DNA of 15,762 bases, taken from contig CALUDF010000025.1 of NCBI GenBank assembly GCA_943914745.1, forward strand, positions 1 through 15,762. Reading direction: 5' to 3'. The first letter of the stretch is position 1; each line of letters opens with the position of its first letter. The translations under genes were made by a program, and so were the position numbers. Source of the DNA: an uncultured Bacteriovorax sp. (GTDB taxonomy: Bacteria; Bdellovibrionota; Bacteriovoracia; Bacteriovoracales; Bacteriovoracaceae). Under the pieces are notes generated by a model. It saw nothing but the letters and a program-made list of their open reading frames with translations. It was not told the origin of the DNA and searched no databases. Below, one piece after another: positions 1 to 8,376 of the stretch.

Positions 1-26
1 CATAACAAGACTTAACAAGGAAGAAA

Positions 27-983
27 ATGACTTCATTTCCTTCATTACTTGAGAGCATAGACGATCTAAACCGAACCCAGATCGATGTGCTTGTCTCCCG
101 TGCAAAGTACTTTAAAGATCATCCTGAAATTGCCCCTTTTTCCTCGACTCCAAAACCCATTATCGCCACTTCTTTTCTCGAAAACTCCACCAGAACCAAA
201 CACTCATTTGCTATCGCGATCAGAAGATTAGGTGGCCTTTATTTAGACTTTAATGCAGAGACGTCGAGCTTGAAAAAAGGTGAGAGTCTAGAAGAGACAT
301 TCCTGACACTCTTTTATCAGGGTGTGAATCTTTGTATCTTTAGAACCAGTACTTCTCATCAGCTCTCAGCCTTCAGAGGCGCTCCTCCCTTAAAATTAGT
401 CAATGGCGGCGATGGAATCAATGAGCACCCTACCCAGGCCCTTTTGGATCTCTACACTCTCGGGCAACTGGCCAATGGTGAATTAAACGGCAAAACCATC
501 TCCATCATTGGAGACAATATTCACTCGCGGGTCGCCCACTCTCTCATAAAGCTTCTTCCTCAGTATGGAATGAAAGTGATCTTGAGCGGCCCCAAAGATT
601 ATTTACCCGATCCAAAAACACTTCCGGCCCACGTTGAGATCTCAACCAATAGAAACGAAACTGTTTTAAAAAGCGACTTCATTTATCTTTTAAGAATTCA
701 AAAAGAAAGACATGCTGGCGCGGCAAATGCTCACTATGACCACTACCTCGAGCATTACGGCGTAAGCCTGGAACTTCTAAGATCACTTAATAAATTAATT
801 CCGGTGTTACACCCGGGCCCGGCCAATATTGGTGTGGAACTTGATCAAGCGCTGATTAAATCATCGCTTTATAAAGGTTACCTGCAAGTAGAAAACTCAA
901 TACCAATGAGAATGGCCATCATCGAGGCCATGCTCTTAAATAACGATCAGAACGTAGGAATTATTAATGGAGAAAAGTTTTAA
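27..983 (+). CDS. pyrB: Aspartate carbamoyltransferase catalytic chain
   Basis: This enzyme joins carbamoyl phosphate to L-aspartate to give N-carbamoyl-L-aspartate, the committed cytosolic step of pyrimidine synthesis. The protein is 318 residues, a normal length for the family. Visible active-site elements are the carbamoyl-phosphate loop STRT (54-57), SLKKGES (81-87) with the lysine near 84 that reaches in from the neighbouring subunit, Arg106, HPTQ (134-137), HSRVAHS (166-172), Arg223 and HPGP (262-265). The usual NRG after HPGP reads NIG here. The ATG is preceded by AAGGAAG at 17-23, a good ribosome binding site. Its end overlaps the start of carAB by 17 bases, so the two are probably co-translated. 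No regulatory chain gene (pyrI) is visible. An ornithine carbamoyltransferase is unlikely given the KKGES loop and the pyr neighbours. Confidence 0.96.
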   Translation: MTSFPSLLESIDDLNRTQIDVLVSRAKYFKDHPEIAPFSSTPKPIIATSFLENSTRTKHSFAIAIRRLGGLYLDFNAETSSLKKGESLEETFLTLFYQGVNLCIFRTSTSHQLSAFRGAPPLKLVNGGDGINEHPTQALLDLYTLGQLANGELNGKTISIIGDNIHSRVAHSLIKLLPQYGMKVILSGPKDYLPDPKTLPAHVEISTNRNETVLKSDFIYLLRIQKERHAGAANAHYDHYLEHYGVSLELLRSLNKLIPVLHPGPANIGVELDQALIKSSLYKGYLQVENSIPMRMAIIEAMLLNNDQNVGIINGEKF

Positions 984-3900
984 CAAGACTCTCGTGCAAT
1001 CTGTCGCCTATCTTCATTTTGAAGACGGCACGACTTTTAAAGGCTACGTCAATCGCAAAAACACTGACTCCGAAATTGAAAAAGGGATCTGGGGAGAAGC
1101 CGCCTTCACAACGGGAATGAGCGGATACCAAGAAACGATTACCGACCCTTCCTTTCTAGGCCAACACATCATCTTCACTAACGCCCACGTCGGCAACTAC
1201 GAACACAATGAATCCATCATGCAGTCAAATAAAACTCATGCCACAGTGATCATTGCCAGGAATTTCTCCCACAACCATTTCCTAGAAAATATCGACGTCC
1301 CACTTTTTTCAGGTGTCGACACAAGAAAGCTCGTGCGCTACCTGACGAATGGAAAGTCAAAATCCCATAAATCAGTCCTGACTTTTAGCAAAAATGCTCC
1401 GGAGAAATCAGTCTTCCAATCAGCAAGGCTAAAGACAGATGATCTCCCACTCGTCTCACAAAAAGACCCCATTGTGCATATTCCGGGAGAAGGGCCGATT
1501 GTCGTGATGAACTACGGAATCAAACAAGCGATTATCGATCAACTGATGGCCCTGAAGCTGCCTCTAGTGAGTCTTCCCCACAATGCAGATCTCGCCACCA
1601 TAAAAAAATACAACCCTCGCCTCATCTTTCTTTCAAACGGTCCAGGAGACCCAAGAAACTTCAAACCCGAAATTGAAGTTGTGCGCGAGATTCTCACTCT
1701 GAAGATTCCCGTGCGCGCCATCTGCTTAGGTCACCAACTCATTGCCTTGGCCCTAGGGATAAAAATCATTAAGCTTCCTTTTGGCCAGCGTGGCGCCAAT
1801 CATCCGGTGATTGATCACATCACTAATAAAATCGTAATCACTTCCCAAAATCATGGTTATGCCATTGAGACGGAATCCTTTAATAAAATGCGCATGGAAA
1901 ACTCACTTAAGCGCGAGCTCTTCGTCCAGCACACATCCCTCTTTGATGATTCAATCGAAGGAATTGCCTCGAGTGACCATTTTATCAAATCGGTTCAATT
2001 TCACCCTGAGGCCAATCCTGGCCCTCATGATGCCCATGAGTTTTTTCAGGAAGTGAAAGCTTTCCTGGAAGAAAAAAATCAGCACCCAATCGATACAAAA
2101 AAGCTACATCCCTTTAATAAACTCACTGACCGAGTCAAAAAACCCACTCCGTACAGAAGAATTCTCCTTATCGGATCAGGTCCGATTAAAATCGGACAGG
2201 CCTCAGAGTTTGACTACTCCGGGACCCAGGCGCTCAAATCACTCAAAGAAGAAGGCATTGATGTCGTCTTACTAAACTCAAATCCAGCGACTATCATGAC
2301 CGATCCGGAAATGTGTGCGCGCACTTACATTGAGCCCATCACTAAAGAGACGATTAAAAAAATTATCCTCAAAGAAAAAGTCGATGCCGTTCTCTCTACG
2401 ATGGGCGGACAAACCGCACTCAATCTCTGCGTTGAACTCGAAGAAGAAAATTTCCTAAAAGACCACAACGTCGCTCTCTTAGGAGCAAATGTCGATACAA
2501 TTAAAAAGACTGAAGACAGGGCCCTTTTTGCCCGCGAACTCGATAAGCTAGGCTACCAGACAGGCAAGCGCTTTACGGCCAACTCTGAAAAAGAAGCACT
2601 AGAAATGGCCCAGTCTGTGGTGCAATTTCCACTCATCATCAGGCGCGATTTTGCTCTGGGAGGAAAAGGGGCTGCGCTTGTCTGGAACACAGAAGAGTTA
2701 AAGGAAGTCTTCACTTCAGATATCAAATTCCCGGTGACGATGGAGAAATCTCTAGTCGGCCAAAAAGAAATCGAGCTCGAAGTCATGGTCGACTGCCAAA
2801 GAAATGGTGTGATCATCTGCTCAATTGAAAACGTCGATCCGTGTGGCGTTCACACCGGAGACTCAATCACCGTCGCTCCGGCCATGACCATTAGTGATAG
2901 ATGTATGCAACAGCTGCGCACGATGACACTGACCATTGCTAAACACATGGGTGTTGTCGCAGGTGGGGCCAATGTGCAATTTGCCATTAATCCTGATAAT
3001 GAAGACGACATCACCGTTATCGAGATGAATCCGCGCGTCTCTCGCTCAAGTGCCCTGGCCTCCAAGGCAACTGGATACCCGATTGCTAAAATTTCAGCGC
3101 TGCTTTCAATTGGCTACACTTTAAAAGAAATTTTAAACGATATCACTAAAGCTTCTCCTGTGGCCTTTGAGCCAACACTGGATTATGTGGCCCTGAAAAT
3201 CCCCATCTTCCCTTTTAGTAAATTCCCGAGCTCCTCACAAACGCTTGGTCCGCAAATGCGCTCTGTAGGTGAGGTCCTGGCCCTTGGCGGAAGCTTTAAT
3301 GAAGCTTTCATGAAGGCCATGAGAGCTCTTGAAATGGGACTTGAGGTTCCGACTCTCTCACAATTAAAAACTCTCCCAGTTGAGCTCTCACGCGAATACA
3401 TTGCCAAAAGACTCACGACTCCAAGTGAGCTCTCTCTGCTTACTGTTCTTGAGGCCCTGCGCATTGGCATGACCAAAGAGGAGATCTTCTCTCTTTCAAA
3501 AATCACCCACTGGTTCATTGACCAGATGGCCTTGATTGTTGAGGCAGAAAAATCACTCAAGCACGACACCACAAACTCTCACGTCCATAAAGACATCAAT
3601 ATGGAAAAAGAAGAGTTCTTAAATCTCAAGAAGCTGGGATTCTCTGACAAGCACCTGGCCTTCTTGATGAACCGCTCGCAAAAAGAAATCCTGGAATACC
3701 GCTTTAAGCAGAATATTTTTCCGGTCTATAAGGCCGTCGATACATGCTCAGGAGAATTTCTCGCCGAGACACCTTACTTCTATTCAACATACGCTGAAGA
3801 AAACGAAGCTCTCTCTCTTTCGGAAAAAGGAAAGTCAGTGGCCATCTTAGGCTCTGGCCCCAACCGCATCGGCCAAGGAATTGAGTTTGACTACTCTTGT

Positions 3901-5391
3901 GTAAAATCCTGTGAGCGCCTCAAAGAAAAAGGCATTCAGTCCATCATGATCAACTCCAACCCGGAGACGGTCTCTACTGACTATGACAGCTCCAACAGGC
4001 TCTATCTATCGCCGCTTTATTCAGAGGATCTCTTTGATATTCTAAAAAATGAAAAACCTTTCGGTGTGATTGCCTCTTTTTCAGGACAGACTGGAATTCA
4101 ATTAAGAGAGCATTTAGAAAAAAGTTTCCGTCAGGATTTCTTTAAAATTAATTTCCTGGGGCCTACATGGGAAGTGCTGGAACTTACCGAAGACAGAAAA
4201 CTCTTTAGTGAGGTCACTAAAAAAACCAAACTCTCTCAAACCCAAAGCCGCGAAGTCTCTGGTTATAAAAACCTGGTCAATGCCATGGTGGATATCGGCT
4301 TTCCTGTCATCATTCGCCCAAGTTATGTCATCGGCGGTGAATCGATGTACATTTTCTACGGGCACGATGAATTAAATGAATTGCCCCAGGCCTTCAAAGA
4401 CCAACTCCAAAGTGCTACGGCCGTTTTCCAGGTGGAGAATTATCTTGAGAACGCCACAGAATACGATGTGGATTTAGTCCGCGACCAGTATGGCAATTTC
4501 TGCTTTACGGTCTGTGAACACATCGAATACGCCGGAGTCCACTCGGGGGATTCCGGAATGATCACTCCTCCTGTCATCTTGACTCAAAAAAATTACGAAG
4601 AATTAAAAAACATCTCGTATGCTCTGGCCGATGCTTTAAAGATTGTAGGGCCCATCAATTTCCAGTTTGCGATCAAAGAAGGAAAAATCTATTGTATTGA
4701 GGCCAACCCAAGAGGCTCAAGAACTCTTCCTTTCCTAAGCAAGGCCTATAACATCTCCCTGCCAAAAATTGCCACAGATGCAATGCTGGGAGAAAAGATC
4801 GAGACAATCGAGCAGCCTCTTTCTGGATTCTTCTCTGTCAAGCAATCCACTTTCCCATTCGACCGCTTTGTCCAAGACAATATTCTCCTTGGGCCAAAGA
4901 TGCGATCAACAGGAGAAACCATGGGAATTGACCGCGATAAAGAAGCGGCCATCTTGAAATCTTACCAAGGCAATTATCCAAAGCTCAGTGAAAAAGGCAC
5001 CATTCTCATGAGTCTTGCCGACAATAGCAAGGAGATGATTCTTCCTTACCTCAAGTCACTTCATAAAATTGGCTATAAATTCATCGCCACCCGTGGGACG
5101 TGTGAGTACATAAAAAAGCAAGGAATCCCTTGCGAGCTGGTTATGAAGCTGGATGAAAAAGGACTCACCATTCTTGAGGCCTTAAAAGATGAGAACATGA
5201 AGATGGTCTTCAACACTCCTCAAAACCAGGGGCAATCGCAAAACGATGGAGAGCACATTCGAAACTCGGCCATTCAGTATGCCATTCCATGTTTTACCCG
5301 TCCGGAAAATATCCGTGCGGTGGCGACGGCCTTAATTGGAACACATGATACAGACATTAAACCACTGGCCCTGCAGGAAATGAGTTTTTAG
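967..5391 (+). CDS. carAB: Fused glutamine-hydrolysing carbamoyl-phosphate synthase (CarA-CarB)
   Basis: It makes carbamoyl phosphate from glutamine, bicarbonate and two ATP, feeding PyrB upstream and arginine synthesis. In most bacteria CarA (about 380 residues) and CarB (about 1070) are separate; here one 1474-residue frame holds both. Residues 1-370 are the CarA part: the GYQETITDPS region, NGPGDP (224-229), and a class I glutamine amidotransferase triad Cys253, His346, Glu348. Residues 373-392 form a short linker. The CarB part begins near 393, with the first half opening at ILLIGSGPIKIGQ and carrying EMNPR (686-690). The second half begins near 955 (VAILGSGPNRIGQG), with RPSY (1117-1120) and EANPR (1245-1249). 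An MGS-like allosteric domain runs from about 1338 to the end. The first ATP-grasp loop is unusual (RRDFALGGKGAA, 559-570). AGGA at 956-959 serves the ATG at 967. Confidence 0.96.
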   Translation: MEKSFNKTLVQSVAYLHFEDGTTFKGYVNRKNTDSEIEKGIWGEAAFTTGMSGYQETITDPSFLGQHIIFTNAHVGNYEHNESIMQSNKTHATVIIARNFSHNHFLENIDVPLFSGVDTRKLVRYLTNGKSKSHKSVLTFSKNAPEKSVFQSARLKTDDLPLVSQKDPIVHIPGEGPIVVMNYGIKQAIIDQLMALKLPLVSLPHNADLATIKKYNPRLIFLSNGPGDPRNFKPEIEVVREILTLKIPVRAICLGHQLIALALGIKIIKLPFGQRGANHPVIDHITNKIVITSQNHGYAIETESFNKMRMENSLKRELFVQHTSLFDDSIEGIASSDHFIKSVQFHPEANPGPHDAHEFFQEVKAFLEEKNQHPIDTKKLHPFNKLTDRVKKPTPYRRILLIGSGPIKIGQASEFDYSGTQALKSLKEEGIDVVLLNSNPATIMTDPEMCARTYIEPITKETIKKIILKEKVDAVLSTMGGQTALNLCVELEEENFLKDHNVALLGANVDTIKKTEDRALFARELDKLGYQTGKRFTANSEKEALEMAQSVVQFPLIIRRDFALGGKGAALVWNTEELKEVFTSDIKFPVTMEKSLVGQKEIELEVMVDCQRNGVIICSIENVDPCGVHTGDSITVAPAMTISDRCMQQLRTMTLTIAKHMGVVAGGANVQFAINPDNEDDITVIEMNPRVSRSSALASKATGYPIAKISALLSIGYTLKEILNDITKASPVAFEPTLDYVALKIPIFPFSKFPSSSQTLGPQMRSVGEVLALGGSFNEAFMKAMRALEMGLEVPTLSQLKTLPVELSREYIAKRLTTPSELSLLTVLEALRIGMTKEEIFSLSKITHWFIDQMALIVEAEKSLKHDTTNSHVHKDINMEKEEFLNLKKLGFSDKHLAFLMNRSQKEILEYRFKQNIFPVYKAVDTCSGEFLAETPYFYSTYAEENEALSLSEKGKSVAILGSGPNRIGQGIEFDYSCVKSCERLKEKGIQSIMINSNPETVSTDYDSSNRLYLSPLYSEDLFDILKNEKPFGVIASFSGQTGIQLREHLEKSFRQDFFKINFLGPTWEVLELTEDRKLFSEVTKKTKLSQTQSREVSGYKNLVNAMVDIGFPVIIRPSYVIGGESMYIFYGHDELNELPQAFKDQLQSATAVFQVENYLENATEYDVDLVRDQYGNFCFTVCEHIEYAGVHSGDSGMITPPVILTQKNYEELKNISYALADALKIVGPINFQFAIKEGKIYCIEANPRGSRTLPFLSKAYNISLPKIATDAMLGEKIETIEQPLSGFFSVKQSTFPFDRFVQDNILLGPKMRSTGETMGIDRDKEAAILKSYQGNYPKLSEKGTILMSLADNSKEMILPYLKSLHKIGYKFIATRGTCEYIKKQGIPCELVMKLDEKGLTILEALKDENMKMVFNTPQNQGQSQNDGEHIRNSAIQYAIPCFTRPENIRAVATALIGTHDTDIKPLALQEMSF

Positions 5392-5399
5392 GAGAGCGT

Positions 5400-6098
5400 G
5401 TGAGTAAACTGGATAGAGTGATTGTTGCCTTAGACCAGATGTCGTTAGATGAAATTGACCTGTTTTTAAAGAAAAAAGAAAACGATTTGCCTTTTGTGAA
5501 AATTGGCCTTGAGCTTTTTGTAAAATACGGGCCGGATCTCGTTCACAAAATTCATCGCGAATATAAAAAGAAAATTTTTCTGGACTTAAAACTCCACGAC
5601 ATTCCCGTCACTGTCGCAAAATCCATTGCCTCTTTAAAAAATTTGCCCATTGATTTTCTCACCGTCCATTTAAGTGGCGGCGAGGCGATGCTCAAGGCAG
5701 CCATGGCCGAGGCCAAAAAAAGTATTCCTCAATGTAAAATCCTAGGAGTGAGTTTTCTAACCAGCCTGGAGGCACAAGACCTAGAAACACTCTTTGGCAT
5801 TCACAACACCGAAGAAGCTTTTTTAAGACTCTTTAAAGTGGCCTCTGTCTCAGGTATTGATGGAATTGTTTCAAGCCCCCATGAAGTCACTCTTTTAAAA
5901 ACTCACTTTCCCCATCTTTTATCCGTCACTCCTGGAATCCGCTTCCGTGATGAAATTGAAGGGGCCCTTATTCAAGACCAAAAACGTGTCATGGACCCGA
6001 CAGAAGCCTTTGACATAGGTGCAGATTTTTTAGTGATGGGAAGGTCTCTGACAAAAAGCCAAAACCTCCATGAGCGCTTGAACATGTTGAGAAAATAA
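5400..6098 (+). CDS. pyrF: Orotidine 5'-phosphate decarboxylase
   Basis: It decarboxylates OMP to UMP, the last step of de novo pyrimidine synthesis, in the cytosol. The 232-residue length fits the bacterial type I family. The catalytic Lys-Asp-Lys-Asp set is visible as Lys34 and the motif DLKLHDIP, with Asp62, Lys64 and Asp67. Asp12 lies in the first strand, TPGIRF forms the phosphate-site loop, and MGRSLT near the C-terminus matches the family's GRxIT. The start is GTG at 5400, supported by AGGAGAG at 5390-5396, which overlaps the carAB stop codon, so translation is probably coupled to carAB. It is the last gene of the pyr operon here and converges on gsk with six bases between stop codons. 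Confidence 0.96.
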   Translation: MSKLDRVIVALDQMSLDEIDLFLKKKENDLPFVKIGLELFVKYGPDLVHKIHREYKKKIFLDLKLHDIPVTVAKSIASLKNLPIDFLTVHLSGGEAMLKAAMAEAKKSIPQCKILGVSFLTSLEAQDLETLFGIHNTEEAFLRLFKVASVSGIDGIVSSPHEVTLLKTHFPHLLSVTPGIRFRDEIEGALIQDQKRVMDPTEAFDIGADFLVMGRSLTKSQNLHERLNMLRK

Positions 6099-6104
6099 AA
6101 TTTT

Positions 6105-7403
6105 CTACATGTCCCAGTAAGCGTCTTCCAGACTCTCTTCTCTGTTAGGCAGGCCCTTAATGAGTCTTGGAGAATTCTGCTTTAACACTTCAAAGCTGGC
6201 ACGGTTGCAGTATTTGCTCACCTGGTGAATAGATGAATAAGTCAAGTAGCGCACGTTGTGCTTTGGAGAATTCGGCGTCACCTGACGGTGGTAGGTGTTT
6301 GAGGCGATATCGTGTAAAAGCGCCGATAAAGCAGCATCCCCTGCCCCATTGGTGTTTTTAATCACACCTGGGCCACCCATGTAAGGATTGATGTGAGTGA
6401 AAATCTTAAAAGGTTTTGTGCAATCTTTCTTCAGGATCGCGCGGGAGTATTCATACTTATTATACTCTCCGATTGATTTTGAATGGATCATGTCTTTTGT
6501 TTCACGCTTGTAATCTTCATCTGCGTAGGCTGCGATGTAGAGACCACGAGGTCCAACAGTCAAAAGCACCATGTCGGTGTAATCCAGCACCTTTTCACAA
6601 GCAAGAAGTGGGTCCGACTCCCCAATAAGAGCATGGGCCTCTTCCTCATTCATGGCACAGACCGAGACGTACTCTTTGATAAATTCCTGGAAAAATTCTC
6701 TCTTAGAAGAAATAAGAGAGCTCGTTCCAAGTGAGAGAATCACAGGGATATTGTATTTTTGAGCAAACTTGCAAGCGGCCAAATTGGCCTTAAACATCGA
6801 AGAGCTCTCATCGCGCAAAGAATAGGCCGACACTAAAAGTGCTGCCGCTCCTTTGATGACTTCTTCAGGAACATAATCTGGCGAGAGCTCATTCATGATC
6901 CCCTTGCCAATTAAAAACGACCTTTCGCGATCAGGAGTCAAAAGACAAAGGGCCCTTCCCATCGGCCCATCAACAGGCTTTAAATAAGAAAAATCCACAA
7001 AAGAATTGGTCGTGCAGATGTATTTAAAAGCGTAATCGCCCACGGAAATATTTTTTGAGATGGCCCCTAAGGCAACTGAGCGCGAATCTGAAAGGACGCT
7101 GTAGTTATGAAGGGTGTTGCCGATAGCTCCCCCCGCATACTCACCGACAATAGATTTATTTGACTTCAATTCTCGATAAATTTCTTCAACTATCTGGTCA
7201 TCAAAGACGACTGATTCACCTTTTTGAATTTTATATTTTTCCAGAAACTCGTAAGAGACATTGGCTTCGATATCAACGATCAATTGATCGACGCCCACAA
7301 CATAAACCGAGCTTCTTTCAGAGAAGTCGGGATCAAAGGGAATACGGCCTGATTCTGTGACTGGAAAGTAGTGCTTCGTCTTTCTTTTGCCTGGAAATTT
7401 CAA
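6105..7403 (-). CDS. gsk: Inosine-guanosine kinase
   Basis: This PfkB/ribokinase-superfamily enzyme phosphorylates guanosine and inosine to GMP and IMP with ATP, the purine nucleoside salvage step. At 432 residues it is collinear with my recollection of E. coli Gsk (about 434). Shared features are the start MKFPGKRK followed by KHYFPV, a glycine stretch AGGAIGNT (90-97) in the nucleoside-binding half, NEEEAHALIGESDPLLA, the PfkB signature NTNGAGDAA with catalytic-base Asp356, and the C-terminal SPRL..GLP.REESLE..YWD. The start codon is TTG (7401-7403). It is supported by AAGGGG at 7410-7415 with a six-base gap and by matching the E. coli N-terminus exactly. It stands alone on the - strand, convergent with pyrF and divergent from the next gene, whose likely -10 box overlaps the gsk ribosome binding site. 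Confidence 0.95.
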   Translation of the reverse strand: MKFPGKRKTKHYFPVTESGRIPFDPDFSERSSVYVVGVDQLIVDIEANVSYEFLEKYKIQKGESVVFDDQIVEEIYRELKSNKSIVGEYAGGAIGNTLHNYSVLSDSRSVALGAISKNISVGDYAFKYICTTNSFVDFSYLKPVDGPMGRALCLLTPDRERSFLIGKGIMNELSPDYVPEEVIKGAAALLVSAYSLRDESSSMFKANLAACKFAQKYNIPVILSLGTSSLISSKREFFQEFIKEYVSVCAMNEEEAHALIGESDPLLACEKVLDYTDMVLLTVGPRGLYIAAYADEDYKRETKDMIHSKSIGEYNKYEYSRAILKKDCTKPFKIFTHINPYMGGPGVIKNTNGAGDAALSALLHDIASNTYHRQVTPNSPKHNVRYLTYSSIHQVSKYCNRASFEVLKQNSPRLIKGLPNREESLEDAYWDM

Positions 7404-7414
7404 AGGATTCCCCT

Positions 7415-7420
7415 TATAAT
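7415..7420 (+). promoter_or_regulatory. Candidate -10 box (TATAAT), possibly for a leaderless mRNA
   Basis: A perfect TATAAT lies only seven bases before the best start codon of the downstream barrel protein gene (ATG at 7428). If it is a true -10, transcription would start at or next to the ATG, giving a leaderless message, and no Shine-Dalgarno sequence is visible close to that ATG. I could not find a convincing -35 at 16-18 bases; TTGCCT at 7387-7392 is 22 bases away. The box overlaps the gsk ribosome binding site on the other strand, so it may be a chance match. Confidence 0.4.
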
Positions 7421-7427
7421 TTATTTA

Positions 7428-8369
7428 ATGCTTAATTTTAAAATTTATCCTGTTATTTTAGGACTTCTTTTGTCATTCGTCACTATGGCGGCCGACAATT
7501 CTGTTATTAACGACAATGGAACTGTCAGGCTGACGGGCTCAATTCACAAGGCCCGCATCATCTCGACCAAGGCCGTTGTCTATGCCGATGAAAATATGCT
7601 CACTCCTCTGGGGTACATAACTAACGGCAAGACAATTACCGTAGGAAACCCAAGACGCATCAACCGCGACCTCGTCCCTCTGGTCATTTATGGAAGAATC
7701 GCTTACATCGAAACAAAAGACATCCGTTTTGAAGATGACATCGAAGAGGAATATAACACCAAGCGTGGCGCACCCAGAGAGCATGACGTCGATGTGACCA
7801 TTCAAAAACCTGAAGAGCGCCTTTCAGAAAATAACTCTGTCTATCTGAGCTATCACCGCTACAATGGCGGCAGTGAAATAAAAGAGTTCTTTAGAAAGAT
7901 GGATGGCGATGAAAGAGAGCTCATGACAGGGTTTCATCTTCAGTTCATTCACCGCCAAAGCACTTCCAATCTTTTTTGGGGAGTGGGCCTGGATTACAGC
8001 TCAACCTCTACTCCCTACGTAAAATTTGGCTACTGGCTTTTTTCTCCGACAGTTGGTTATGGCCTTTTAAAAAACCCTCTCTTCTCCCTGGATATCTACG
8101 CTTCAGTCGATTTAGGCTTGAATCTTGAGTACAAAAATGACGACAACTATGAAGAAGAGCCCGCTGGATGGATTTGGGGATTTCAAGGAAATGCGCGCGT
8201 CGTTTTTTTTCCAACGGCCAAATACCACGCCTTTCTTGGTATGGGGATTCGCAAATACAACGTCACTGATTTGGCCACCGTTAAAGACAACGATGGTGTG
8301 CCCACAAAAGGCATCAAGAGTCTCACGGGCGTGAGTCTTTTCATCGGCGCAGGGATGGAATTTAGGTAA
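7428..8369 (+). CDS. Exported protein, SH3-like N-terminal part plus outer-membrane beta-barrel (unknown)
   Basis: I do not recognise a named family. I start it at ATG 7428 (313 residues), because that gives a clean signal peptide: Lys5, a hydrophobic core, and likely cleavage after TMA (residue 20 or so). A GTG 57 bases upstream would add a 19-residue tail lying wholly inside gsk. Mature residues up to about 100 read like a bacterial SH3-type domain: short strands with turns such as ISTKAVVYADENMLTPLG. A charged linker (EDDIEEEYNTKRGAPRE) follows. The rest alternates hydrophobic and polar residues with many aromatics (FWGVGLDYSS, FGYWLFSPTVGYGL) and ends GAGMEFR, typical of an outer-membrane barrel with about eight strands. 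It is convergent with the next gene, seven bases apart. A cell-wall-linked envelope protein is an inference. Confidence 0.82.
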   Translation: MLNFKIYPVILGLLLSFVTMAADNSVINDNGTVRLTGSIHKARIISTKAVVYADENMLTPLGYITNGKTITVGNPRRINRDLVPLVIYGRIAYIETKDIRFEDDIEEEYNTKRGAPREHDVDVTIQKPEERLSENNSVYLSYHRYNGGSEIKEFFRKMDGDERELMTGFHLQFIHRQSTSNLFWGVGLDYSSTSTPYVKFGYWLFSPTVGYGLLKNPLFSLDIYASVDLGLNLEYKNDDNYEEEPAGWIWGFQGNARVVFFPTAKYHAFLGMGIRKYNVTDLATVKDNDGVPTKGIKSLTGVSLFIGAGMEFR

Positions 8370-8376
8370 TCACGGG

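Noticed and set aside
3..990. The 10-mer TAACAAGACT occurs before pyrB (3-12) and again at the pyrB/carAB overlap (981-990)
   Set aside because: One exact 10-base match about 1 kb apart, with the second copy inside coding sequence, is compatible with chance; no flanking similarity.
1539..4365. Several - strand open frames of 60 to 129 codons inside carAB (for example 3183-3572)
   Set aside because: They lie opposite strongly conserved enzyme domains, have no supporting ribosome sites or recognisable products, and are expected as shadow frames.
7371..7427. Upstream GTG start for the barrel protein at 7371
   Set aside because: It lies wholly inside gsk and hides the signal peptide behind a 19-residue tail; ATG at 7428 gives a proper exported N-terminus.
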